Assembly (NCBI RefSeq): GCF_022558445.1
Contig: NZ_CP054699.1
Location: 1-64,000, forward strand
DNA from: Candidatus Contubernalis alkalaceticus
GTDB taxonomy: Bacteria > Bacillota > Dethiobacteria > SKNC01
DNA: 64,000 nt
Direction of reading: 5' to 3'
A program made the translations under genes and the position numbers. How positions within the stretch are numbered: position 1 is the stretch's first letter; every line of letters begins with the position of its first letter. Shown here piece by piece: positions 57,278 through 64,000 of this stretch. A model generated the notes under the pieces. It did no database searches. It saw only the letters and a list, made by a program, of their open reading frames with translations, and was not told where the DNA came from.

Positions 57278-58426
57278 ATGTTAAAGAAGTTTGTTATTAT
57301 GCTGCGAATATTTTCCTTAAGTGGAGCTATGTTTTTTTTAGTAATGGGTGTAGGTATGGGGTTTGATGGGAACTATTATGGATCTTCATTTTTCCAGTCT
57401 TCTTCTCCGGAAGATGTAAGTTTAAGGGTACAAGTTACGGAAGCCGATGAAAAAGAAGAAAAAACGCAGGATGATTCCAAATGGATGGATCTGGAGGAGG
57501 ACATTAGGAAAGAAGAAAATGAAGATAACAATGCGGGGCCTTTGCAGGAAGATCTTAGCACAGGGGCAGATCAGGCTTCTTTAGAGCCAGTTTCATTAAC
57601 AGCTTCAGATGCTCAAATTGATAAAAATTTCGAAGAAAAAACTAACCCTGTGTTAGAACAGGCTAAACCAACGCCAGAAACAACAGCTTCAACTCAGGAA
57701 TCTACTCAGGAGGCAGTACAACCGGTAGAACCACAGGAAGAGATTACTCCAACAGAAACGGCCCAGCAGTCAACAGCACCTGTAACTTATTCATTTGGCA
57801 GTGCTCACACTATTCGTTTTAGAGTGGAAGTTGATGTTACCAACAACAGTGGAGAAGTATCAAACAATATTCAGGTAGACGTCCCTTTGCCGGAAAATAA
57901 TTCTCCTTACCAGACTACCAGCCTGATTTCTACTAACTATCCTATTGTTTCTTCCGCCGGCAGAGTCAGCACATTTCATATTGGCGAGTTATTACCTGGA
58001 GAGACCAAGACTATTGTTGCTGATTACAATATGACCTTACGTCCGGTGTCAATTAACTCTACCAATAATACGGTAGAAACAGCCAGACAGATTTACAATA
58101 AATATGCAGGGAGTGGAAACTGTTATACATTGGCTGTTGCATTTGTCAATGACTGCACAGGACAGGGGCTTAAAGCCAGGGTGGTTACAGGTTTTGCAAG
58201 GACACAAAGAACGAACATAGCTGTCGGTTCATTGGCGGGCTTCCGTCACAGCTGGGCAGAGTTTTATGTGGATGGCCTGGGGTGGGTACCGGTAGACCTT
58301 ACCTTTAAGTATTTTGGAAATTTCCCCCATGCCTCTCACGTTGTTGAAACATATAACGATCAGTCCATAAGAGTAAGGTTTCAAGGAGGAAGCTTAGGGG
58401 CAGTTTGGAAGAATTCCATTATATAA
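57278..58426 (+). CDS. Exported transglutaminase-like protein under c-di-GMP control
   Basis: ATG 57278 is chosen because GGAGGG lies 7 nt upstream and the N terminus becomes a signal/anchor (MLKKFVIMLRIFSLSGAMFF). The protein is 382 residues. An acidic, Thr/Gln/Pro-rich stalk (about 45-170) leads to a beta-rich segment (about 175-255, DUF11-like) and a transglutaminase-like domain with Cys282 in GNCYTLA, His324 in FRHSWAEFY and Asp340 in PVDLTFKYF: a complete triad. A role in cell-surface cross-linking or proteolysis during the motile/sessile change is inferred from the riboswitch. Confidence 0.9.
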   Translation: MLKKFVIMLRIFSLSGAMFFLVMGVGMGFDGNYYGSSFFQSSSPEDVSLRVQVTEADEKEEKTQDDSKWMDLEEDIRKEENEDNNAGPLQEDLSTGADQASLEPVSLTASDAQIDKNFEEKTNPVLEQAKPTPETTASTQESTQEAVQPVEPQEEITPTETAQQSTAPVTYSFGSAHTIRFRVEVDVTNNSGEVSNNIQVDVPLPENNSPYQTTSLISTNYPIVSSAGRVSTFHIGELLPGETKTIVADYNMTLRPVSINSTNNTVETARQIYNKYAGSGNCYTLAVAFVNDCTGQGLKARVVTGFARTQRTNIAVGSLAGFRHSWAEFYVDGLGWVPVDLTFKYFGNFPHASHVVETYNDQSIRVRFQGGSLGAVWKNSII

Positions 58427-58503
58427 TAATTATCTAAAAAAATTTATCATAGTTTTTTTGCAGCATATTCAGCCGCCCCACCGGTTGTAAGCAGCTGCAA
58501 TCT

Positions 58504-58545
58504 AGGAAGCTCCTTTTATATTTTTTAAAAGGAGTTTCCTTGTTG
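58504..58545 (+). terminator. Terminator after the transglutaminase-like gene
   Basis: A 14-bp stem, AGGAAGCTCCTTTT (58504-58517) with AAAAGGAGTTTCCT (58527-58540), one G-T pair, then TGTTGTT. The remaining sequence up to 58667 shows no gene. Confidence 0.7.
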
Positions 58546-58667
58546 TTCCGGCATGAACTTCAGGTGTTGGTGGAAGCTTTAAGGGGACAGCAGTGTGTTT
58601 AGCAGGTAGTATGATTATATGCATAATCAGAGATGCTAAATGCAGAGGAGAAGAAAGTGTTTTAGAT

Positions 58668-58697
58668 TTGACGATTAAAACAAATATATGTTATAAT
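58668..58697 (+). promoter_or_regulatory. Promoter of tRNA-Ser(GGA)/ffs
   Basis: TTGACG (58668-58673), an 18-nt spacer and TATAAT (58692-58697), 83 bp before the tRNA. Confidence 0.7.
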
Positions 58698-58779
58698 CAA
58701 AAATGTTGGATTATTTATTAAATGCTTTTACAGCTAAAACCTGGTCTAAAGTAAGGGCTTATGAAGTTAGTTATTGTTC

Positions 58780-58873
58780 GGAGAGATGGCTGAGCTGGAC
58801 GAAGGCGCTCGCCTGGAAAGCGAGTAGACGGGTTAACCCCGTCTCGAGGGTTCGAATCCCTCTCTCTCCGCCA
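58780..58873 (+). tRNA. tRNA-Ser (anticodon GGA)
   Basis: Acceptor GGAGAGA/TCTCTCC; anticodon stem CTCGC/GCGAG with loop CTGGAAA, anticodon GGA. Long variable arm, GGTTCGAATCC T-loop and encoded CCA. Followed by a T-rich hairpin region before ffs. Confidence 0.97.
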
Positions 58874-58936
58874 TTTTAAAGTAAAAGCTTGCCTTTTTTG
58901 AATCAGCAGGCTTTTTTATATAAGATTAATGATTGG

Positions 58937-59201
58937 TCGTGCTAGGTGGGGAGGTAGCGGTGCCCTGAACCTGCAAACCGCTATAGCAGGGCTGAATTCC
59001 TAACCGAGGTTTATATTCTTTAGGGTCTGCCCCTGGCAAGTGGTGATGAGGATTGGGTCCTGTGCGACGTGAGCTCATGAACCCCGTCAGGTCCGGAAGG
59101 AAGCAGCGGTAAGTGAACCCTTGCGGGTGCCGCAGGGCTGCCTGGTCCGAGCTAACTACCAGGGTAACGTCTGGGGAATTAAATCGACGAAAGGTGCACG
59201 G
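58937..59201 (+). ncRNA. ffs: Signal recognition particle RNA, large Bacillus type
   Basis: About 265 nt with Alu and S domains. The universally conserved tip GTCAGGTCCGGAAGGAAGCA is at 59085-59104 and the partner strand GCCGCAGGGCTGCCTGG downstream. The 5' part GGGGAGGTAGCGGTGCCCTG and the 3' end AAAGGTGCACGG close the long rod (CGTGC with GCACG). Position between tRNA-Ser and dnaX is typical for Firmicutes. Partner of Ffh. Confidence 0.97.
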
Positions 59202-59221
59202 CCATATAATAATTTAAATTA

Positions 59222-59259
59222 AAAAAAACAGAGGGACCATCAGGTGCCTCTGTTTTTTT
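59222..59259. terminator. Bidirectional terminator between ffs and the PH-domain gene
   Basis: AAAAAAACAGAGG (about 59222-59234) pairs with CCTCTGTTTTTTT (59247-59259). T tracts are present in both directions, serving ffs and the convergent gene. Confidence 0.9.
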
Positions 59260-59271
59260 TAATTTAATTTT

Positions 59272-59829
59272 CTATGCTTCTGCCTGCTGCTCTTTACAAG
59301 CTGCGGGTTGAATTTGCTCTTGGCCGGAAATATTCGATATTTTTTTCTCCTGCAATATATCTTTAACTACGCTGGGCTGTGCTGGAGTTATTACGAATGC
59401 TTCTTTTCCAGCAGTTAAAAGAAGCGCTTCACCGGGGAAGGTGCTGGCCAACATCATTACCTGCCCCCATTCTTTAAGCTTAGGTTTACCCACATGGTAG
59501 CCTACTCCGTTAGTTAAAAAAGGAAAAGAGATAAAAGGGATATTTATTATTCTAATATCTTCAATGGTGCTGATATCAATTTCTTTTTTGCCCTGGAGGC
59601 TGGTGAAGACAATACTGTTTCCTACGATATAGTAACCTAATCGGGATTGGGGTGCGGACAAGATATAAAACAGAATTACCAGGGTTAAGAATCCCGGGAC
59701 AACTAAATTGGTCTTATTAAAAACCAGGAAGGAAATTACAATAACAAACATACTGAAAAACAATATTAAAACCTTTGATTCTTGGGCTTTTACAATCCTT
59801 TGTATGATGACTTTATTTTTATCTTCCAT
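59272..59829 (-). CDS. Membrane protein with bacterial PH-like domain
   Basis: ATG at 59829 (MEDKNKVIIQRIVKA) is favoured over GTG 59841, which would touch the GGGGGAG ribosome binding site. The product is 185 residues. Two TM helices (about 22-38 and 45-58, LVILFYILSAP) are followed by a PH-like beta barrel (SRLGYYIVGNSIVFTSLQGKKEIDISTIEDIRI), the bPH layout. Function unknown; such proteins are commonly membrane stress or transport accessories. Confidence 0.7.
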   Translation of the reverse strand: MEDKNKVIIQRIVKAQESKVLILFFSMFVIVISFLVFNKTNLVVPGFLTLVILFYILSAPQSRLGYYIVGNSIVFTSLQGKKEIDISTIEDIRIINIPFISFPFLTNGVGYHVGKPKLKEWGQVMMLASTFPGEALLLTAGKEAFVITPAQPSVVKDILQEKKISNISGQEQIQPAACKEQQAEA

Positions 59830-59979
59830 ATTATATATCACTCCCCCTTTTATTATTTAACATAGCATTAAGAGATTCCTTCTTTTAAATAGTAACTTCT
59901 ATTATATTGGACCTCCTTGATTATCTCTATTTCTGTGATAAAATGGGTTTAACAAGGATAAAAAAAGAAAAGGTGAACT

Positions 59980-61881
59980 ATGAATTACTTAGCGTTATAC
60001 CGCAAATGGAGACCGCAGACATTTGAAGATTTAATCGGCCAGGACCATATTACCCGTACTCTTGAAAATGCTGTAAAGAGTGGGCGTGTTTCACATGCCT
60101 ATCTTTTTTGTGGCCCCCGGGGTACAGGGAAGACCAGTGCTGCTAAAATACTTTCCAAAGCGTTAAACTGTGAAAGGGGACCAACGGCCCACCCCTGCAA
60201 TGCATGTAATTTATGTCTAGGAATTAACCGAGGCAGGGTGATGGATGTTTTGGAAATAGATGCAGCTTCAAATCGGGGGATTGATGAAATCAGGGAGTTG
60301 AGGGATAAGGTTCGCTACGGGTGTTCCCAGGCCCGGTATAAGGTATATATTGTGGATGAGGTTCACATGTTAACTGCTGAAGCCTTCAATGCTCTTTTAA
60401 AGACACTGGAAGAACCACCAGAGAATGTTATATTTATTTTAGCTACTACTGAAGCTTATAAACTTCCCCAGACTATATTATCCCGCTGTCAGCGTTTTGA
60501 TTTTCGCCGTATTTCTGTTCCAGATCTGATCCAGGGGTTATCCCGTGTAGCCTCGGGAGAAGGAATTTCGGTGGAGGAAGGGGCCCTACACTTGATTGCC
60601 CGGAGTTCAGAGGGGGGGATGCGGGATGCCCTGGGGCTGCTGGAGCAGGTTATGGCCTATAGCGACAATTCCGTTACTTTGGAATCTGCGAAAAAGATTT
60701 TGGGTATTGTAGAAGAAGAGATATTTATAGAAATGGCAGCGGCGGTTTTAGAAAAAAAGCTAGTAAAGGGCTTGAAGATTGCTGGAGATTTGGTGGATTC
60801 AGGAAACGATATGGGCAAGTTTATCAGGGATATGTCCAGCTATTTCCGGAGCCTGGTGCTCTTGAAAATGCAGGGAGAAGGACCCATGCAGTTAGAGATT
60901 CCTTGGGTTTGCCTGGATGTCATGAGGGAACAGGCACAGTCTTTCAACCATGAAGCACTGATGTCGGTGTTGGAATTTTTGGGGGAAGCCCTTCTGAGCC
61001 TCAGGGGCAGTTCCCAGCCCAGGTTTGTTTTGGAAACAACAGTGTTTAAAATCTGCCAGGTGGATTACTGTCTGAACTTGAAAAACCTTCAGCAAAAAGT
61101 AGAGGTTTTGGAAAAAAGGATCTTAGGGTTCGACAAAAGATTATCTGAAGGTGAAAATCCACAGCAGGAAAAGCCTTATAAGTCCAGGGGCTTTCAATCC
61201 CGGCTAAACAGGGATCCCTCCATTGATGTTGGGGTAGACAACAGCCGGAGCAGAGATCTTCTGCTCAAAGAAGATGCAGTTAAAGAAGTATCTACAGAAA
61301 GATTTATCTCCCAAGGGGAGACTGACGACAGAAATGATGTCCAGCAGTGCTCGATGAAAGAAAACAAAAGTTCCAAAGATTTTGTAGGCACAAAACCATT
61401 GATAGAAGAACAGCTGTCCTTGGAAGAGGTTAAAGTCTTGTGGAAAAAATTATTGAATCTGTTTTCCCGTAAAGATGTTAAGATGCATTCCATGCTGATT
61501 CGAGGAAAGCCGGTATCATTTGAAAAAGGAACGTTAACCGTAGCCGTAGAAAACTTCATCTGTCAAGAAAAACTAAATTTACATGATAACAACAAGGGTA
61601 TACGGGAATCATTTCGAAAACTTACCGGTAAAGATATAGGTTTTAGTTTTGTATTAAATAATACTGTTGGAGAAGAAACTGACAATGAATCGGAAGTCTC
61701 TTCTTTTAAAAAGGACAGTAGTTTTCCGGATCAATGGGAAACAAGCAGTATAAGCACTGAATCCTCCGCAGAAATAAGTGATGATATGCATGGAGGGAGT
61801 TTGATTGATATGGCTGTAGATATGTTTGGAGGTAAAATTTTAGAACCAGACAAAAAAAGAGGAGGTATTTTTGATGTTTAA
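59980..61881 (+). CDS. dnaX: DNA polymerase III subunits gamma and tau
   Basis: Clamp-loader ATPase of 633 residues. It starts [24 protein letters not shown]. Walker A is [12 protein letters not shown] (about 45-56). The zinc module is [16 protein letters not shown], and DEVHMLT is Walker B. Domain III runs to about 370 and the tau-specific C-terminal region extends to the end. The ATG follows AAAAGG. The stop overlaps the ybaB start. No in-phase, well-placed frameshift signal for a shorter gamma form was convincing. Confidence 0.98.
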   Translation: MNYLALYRKWRPQTFEDLIGQDHITRTLENAVKSGRVSHAYLFCGPRGTGKTSAAKILSKALNCERGPTAHPCNACNLCLGINRGRVMDVLEIDAASNRGIDEIRELRDKVRYGCSQARYKVYIVDEVHMLTAEAFNALLKTLEEPPENVIFILATTEAYKLPQTILSRCQRFDFRRISVPDLIQGLSRVASGEGISVEEGALHLIARSSEGGMRDALGLLEQVMAYSDNSVTLESAKKILGIVEEEIFIEMAAAVLEKKLVKGLKIAGDLVDSGNDMGKFIRDMSSYFRSLVLLKMQGEGPMQLEIPWVCLDVMREQAQSFNHEALMSVLEFLGEALLSLRGSSQPRFVLETTVFKICQVDYCLNLKNLQQKVEVLEKRILGFDKRLSEGENPQQEKPYKSRGFQSRLNRDPSIDVGVDNSRSRDLLLKEDAVKEVSTERFISQGETDDRNDVQQCSMKENKSSKDFVGTKPLIEEQLSLEEVKVLWKKLLNLFSRKDVKMHSMLIRGKPVSFEKGTLTVAVENFICQEKLNLHDNNKGIRESFRKLTGKDIGFSFVLNNTVGEETDNESEVSSFKKDSSFPDQWETSSISTESSAEISDDMHGGSLIDMAVDMFGGKILEPDKKRGGIFDV

Positions 61882-62197
61882 AGGTGGTAACATGAACAAA
61901 ATGATGAAACAGGTCCAAAAGATGCAGGCGGATATGGCCAAACTTCAGGCAGAACTAGAGGAAAGGGATGTAGAGGTTGCTTCCGGGGGAGGTGCTGTTA
62001 AGGTAGTGGCTACAGGTAAAAAGGAAATAAAGGAAATAATCATTGCTCCGGAAGCGGTGGACCCTGAAGATGTAGAAATGCTGCAGGATTTGATTCTCAG
62101 TGCGGTTAATGAAGCTTTGAGGAAAGCAGAAGAGATGGTTGCGGCGGAAATGCAAAAAATTACAGGAAATCTAAACCTGCCCCCGGGGATGTTTTAA
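61874..62197 (+). CDS. ybaB: YbaB/EbfC nucleoid-associated protein
   Basis: A small DNA-binding dimer acting with RecR/RecF-linked repair and nucleoid organisation. ATG 61874 ([20 protein letters not shown]) has AGAGGAGG 6-7 nt upstream; ATG 61892 is a less likely alternative. The protein has 107 residues with the conserved [16 protein letters not shown]. It overlaps the last 8 bases of dnaX, so translation is coupled. Confidence 0.96.
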   Translation: MFKGGNMNKMMKQVQKMQADMAKLQAELEERDVEVASGGGAVKVVATGKKEIKEIIIAPEAVDPEDVEMLQDLILSAVNEALRKAEEMVAAEMQKITGNLNLPPGMF

Positions 62198-62241
62198 GAT
62201 AATAATATTAGTAAATTTGACCTGTTATTGGAGAGATTATT

Positions 62242-62838
62242 ATGTATTATGCTGAACCTATGGCCAAACTTATTGAAGCTTTCAAGCGTCTGCCGGGAAT
62301 TGGGCCTAAAACCGCTCAACGCCTGGCGTATTTTATTATAAAATTACCCTTGGCAGAAGTTGAATTTATATCCCGGGCACTGCTGGAGGCAAAGCAGAAA
62401 ATAACCTGCTGTTCTTGCTGCGGCACCCTGACAGAAAAACAGCCCTGTATAATCTGTGAGGATATACGGAGAAGCCGTGAAATTATTTGTGTGGTTCAGG
62501 AGCCCAGGGATGTTTTAGCCATAGAAAAAATGGGAGAATACCAGGGACTTTACCATGTGCTGCAGGGGGCTATATCTCCCGTTGATGGAGTAGGCCCCGA
62601 GGATTTGAAGATAAAGGAATTATTGGCCAGGGTGAAGAATCATCGGGTTAAGGAAATTATTTTGGCAACAAATCCTAATGTAGAAGGAGAAGCTACGGCA
62701 GTATATATCTCCAGGGTTGTAAAGCCCCTGGGAATACACGTTACCAGGATTGCCCACGGGTTACCTGTAGGAGGAGACCTGGAATATGCCGATGAAGTTA
62801 CTTTGGCCAGGGCGTTGGAGGGTAGAAGGGAAATATAA
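62242..62838 (+). CDS. recR: Recombination protein RecR
   Basis: Works with RecF and RecO to load RecA at gaps. The 198 residues have the helix-hairpin-helix [14 protein letters not shown] (14-27), the zinc finger [17 protein letters not shown] and a Toprim domain ([20 protein letters not shown] through [24 protein letters not shown]). It ends the dnaX-ybaB-recR set; recF lies at the origin end of this window. Confidence 0.98.
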   Translation: MYYAEPMAKLIEAFKRLPGIGPKTAQRLAYFIIKLPLAEVEFISRALLEAKQKITCCSCCGTLTEKQPCIICEDIRRSREIICVVQEPRDVLAIEKMGEYQGLYHVLQGAISPVDGVGPEDLKIKELLARVKNHRVKEIILATNPNVEGEATAVYISRVVKPLGIHVTRIAHGLPVGGDLEYADEVTLARALEGRREI

Positions 62839-62950
62839 TTATAAATGAATAGGACCCCCGTTAATAGTTATTCATTTATTTTCTTGTAACTATAATATTT
62901 TATAATTTCCAGCATATACATGGTATAAAGGCAAGGGGGTTGTCTTCCAT

Positions 62951-63208
62951 ATGAGTAAGATTCAACAGGCGATTTCAAAGATTTCAAATTTGAAATCAGA
63001 CAACGTGCCGGAACAAAATGAGAAAGATACTATGCTGGAAACAATTGAACAAGCCCGAATAGAAATGAACCAGGCTAAAAGTTTTTTTGATTTTGTTTCT
63101 GAGCCTGAACAGGTAGATCAGGCTATATATGCCTTAAATGCCGCAGAAAAAAAATATATGTTTTTTTTGAAACGGGCAAGGAATGCCGGATATAAAGTAG
63201 ATGCGTAA
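62951..63208 (+). CDS. YaaL/DUF2508 family protein
   Basis: An 85-residue, mostly helical protein with the DUF2508 pattern ARIEMNQAKSFFDFVSEPEQVDQAIYALNAAEKKYMFFLKRAR. Always found between recR and bofA in spore-formers (B. subtilis yaaL). Function unknown. A GGGGG stretch lies 10-14 nt before the ATG. Confidence 0.85.
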   Translation: MSKIQQAISKISNLKSDNVPEQNEKDTMLETIEQARIEMNQAKSFFDFVSEPEQVDQAIYALNAAEKKYMFFLKRARNAGYKVDA

Positions 63209-63267
63209 AGTTTTATTTAGATAAAGGGTAAGAAAGATTGTATAGAGTGGAAAAAGGAGGTGTTTTT

Positions 63268-63540
63268 TTGGATGCACTGGATTTTAATTCCGTAATGGCG
63301 TTTGCTTTTGCTGCTCTGTTGTTGTATTTAGTTGCTCGGTTACTTCTAGTTCCCTTTAAGCTTATTGTTAAGCTGGTGCTTAATGCTTTAATTGGTGGGG
63401 TATTGTTGGTTTTTTTTAATCTGATCGGCTCCCCCTTGGGATTTAGTGTAGGGATTAATATAATTACTGCTTTGGTTGTTGGTTTTTTAGGGATTCCCGG
63501 ACTTATACTGTTGATTATAATTCAATTTATCCTGGGTTGA
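63268..63540 (+). CDS. bofA: Pro-sigma-K processing inhibitor BofA
   Basis: Membrane protein that holds the SpoIVFB protease inactive in the forespore outer membrane until a late sporulation checkpoint. TTG 63268 is chosen because AAGGAGG (63254-63260) is 7 nt upstream. The 90 residues form three hydrophobic segments with the conserved C-terminal GLPGLIL-like motif (here GFLGIPGLILLIII). Typical position after yaaL. This supports a sporulating organism. Confidence 0.9.
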   Translation: MDALDFNSVMAFAFAALLLYLVARLLLVPFKLIVKLVLNALIGGVLLVFFNLIGSPLGFSVGINIITALVVGFLGIPGLILLIIIQFILG

Positions 63541-63569
63541 AGCCTTTCAAAAGAAGGCTTTTTTTTTAT
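63540..63569 (+). terminator. Terminator after bofA
   Basis: AAGCCTT (63540-63546) pairs with AAGGCTT (63554-63560), followed by TTTTTTT. The stop codon of bofA overlaps the stem. Confidence 0.85.
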
Positions 63570-63733
63570 ATAGTTTTTAGAAAATTAAAAAAGGTTTTAA
63601 GGAAAGTTATGTCAAACTATAAAGGTATATAAATAGCTATGCAAAATTATGTCGATTAGTGTATTCCATATAAATGAAATATAAAATGTATTGAAGCACA
63701 TATATTGCAATTGATTTGAATTAATTGGAAACG

Positions 63734-63834
63734 ATTCAGGTAACAGCAATAGTAGGACAAGACCCTACGGGAATTGATGTGCTGTCTGCTCATCTCATGG
63801 GTATATTTTATACTGATTAATCTTTTGCCTGAGT
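63734..63834 (+). promoter_or_regulatory. Structured leader of unknown class before the chemotaxis-receptor-like gene
   Basis: Three nested helices: ATTCAGG (63734-63740) with CCTGAGT (63828-63834), ACAGCA (63743-63748) with TGCTGT (63780-63785), and GTAGG (63752-63756) with CCTAC (63764-63768). It does not match GEMM-I or other riboswitch cores I can recall. Upstream, 63570-63733 is AT-rich; a TAAA-N17-GTCGAT sequence (63629-63655) loosely resembles a flagellar sigma-D promoter. Confidence 0.5.
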
Positions 63835-63876
63835 AGTTACAATTCATTATAAGAACAAAGAGAGGGGAAATGAAAT

Positions 63877-64000
63877 GTGATTTTTGGGAAAAAAAAGCAA
63901 AAGGAAAAAAAGGAAAAGGATGAGAAAAATAAAAAGGTTAAGATAGGACTTGGAACTAAACTGGTGGCAGGGTTTTTAGTTATTGCTCTAGTTCCCATGA
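63877..64000 (+). CDS. Start of a membrane protein, probably a methyl-accepting chemotaxis protein (truncated by window end)
   Basis: GTG 63877 follows AGAGGGG. The visible 41 codons read MIFGKKKQKEKKEKDEKN, then KKVKIGLGTKLVAGFLVIALVPM: a very basic cytosolic head and the first half of a TM helix. The sequence around GTKLVAGFLVIALVP is typical of the first TM segment of methyl-accepting chemotaxis proteins. The call rests on this short N terminus only. Confidence 0.55.
   Translation, partial: MIFGKKKQKEKKEKDEKNKKVKIGLGTKLVAGFLVIALVPM

Noticed and set aside
60745-60765. In-phase A AAA AAG heptamer in dnaX that could give programmed frameshifting to a gamma form
   Set aside because: It lies near codon 258, well before the end of domain III, and the -1 frame runs on for many codons; the product would lack the clamp-loader collar. 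A second A-rich run near 61105 is out of phase.
63629-63655. Flagellar sigma-D promoter for the receptor gene
   Set aside because: TAAA and GTCGAT are 17 nt apart instead of about 15 and one consensus base is wrong; kept only as a remark.

Overview
The window looks like the replication-origin region of a spore-forming, probably anaerobic member of the Clostridia (low to mid GC, Gram-positive). Evidence: a dnaA-dnaN-recF-gyrB-gyrA origin cluster with DnaA boxes on both sides of dnaA; TTG/GTG starts behind strong AGGAGG-type ribosome binding sites; a long Bacillus-type SRP RNA; a T-box leader; and sporulation-associated genes (remB-like, ylbJ, bofA, a GerMN-domain protein). I cannot name the species.

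Layout. 1-9.4 kb: divergent rpmH-type promoter, bipartite oriC, dnaA, dnaN, recF, a DciA-like gene, remB, gyrB, gyrA. 9.4-20.8 kb: a stand-alone carboxyltransferase gene, then a valine-type T-box leader in front of ilvE-ilvD-ilvB-ilvN-ilvC-leuA-leuC-leuD (no leuB). 21-36 kb: a 41-residue RCKP zinc-ribbon protein plus an EF-G-like GTPase, ddl, pdxS-pdxT, family 4 uracil-DNA glycosylase, a two-component system, a beta-propeller/GerMN lipoprotein, argS, serS, an alpha/beta hydrolase.

36.4-47.7 kb is the accessory part: three tRNAs, then REP-type repeats around a TetR-ABC exporter unit and a REP-associated (RAYT) transposase with a decayed second copy; yajQ; a cytosolic PAS-kinase-receiver hybrid behind a LexA-like box; tadA; and tRNA-Ser(CGA), whose 3' end is repeated 2.1 kb downstream, bracketing a FIST-GGDEF diguanylate cyclase gene. 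This last arrangement looks like a small integrated element.

47.7-64 kb: an MFS transporter, ylbJ, secreted cell-wall-type proteins, typA, a cold-shock protein, a DEAD-box helicase, a broken GntR regulator, a c-di-GMP-I riboswitch in front of a secreted transglutaminase-like protein, tRNA-Ser(GGA), SRP RNA, a PH-domain protein, dnaX-ybaB-recR-yaaL-bofA, and a structured leader in front of a truncated chemotaxis-receptor-like gene.

Two threads tie genes together. First, c-di-GMP: a synthase (FIST-GGDEF), a YajQ protein and a riboswitch-controlled exported protein lie within 16 kb. Second, serine decoding: serS and four tRNA-Ser species (UGA, GCU, CGA, GGA) are here, while TadA lies near its usual substrate tRNA-Arg(ACG). 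Most promising for follow-up: the tRNA-bracketed cyclase element, the RAYT/REP island, the riboswitch-transglutaminase leader, the unassigned leader before the receptor gene, the consensus promoter capped by a terminator before the T-box, and a dispersed two-hairpin repeat.
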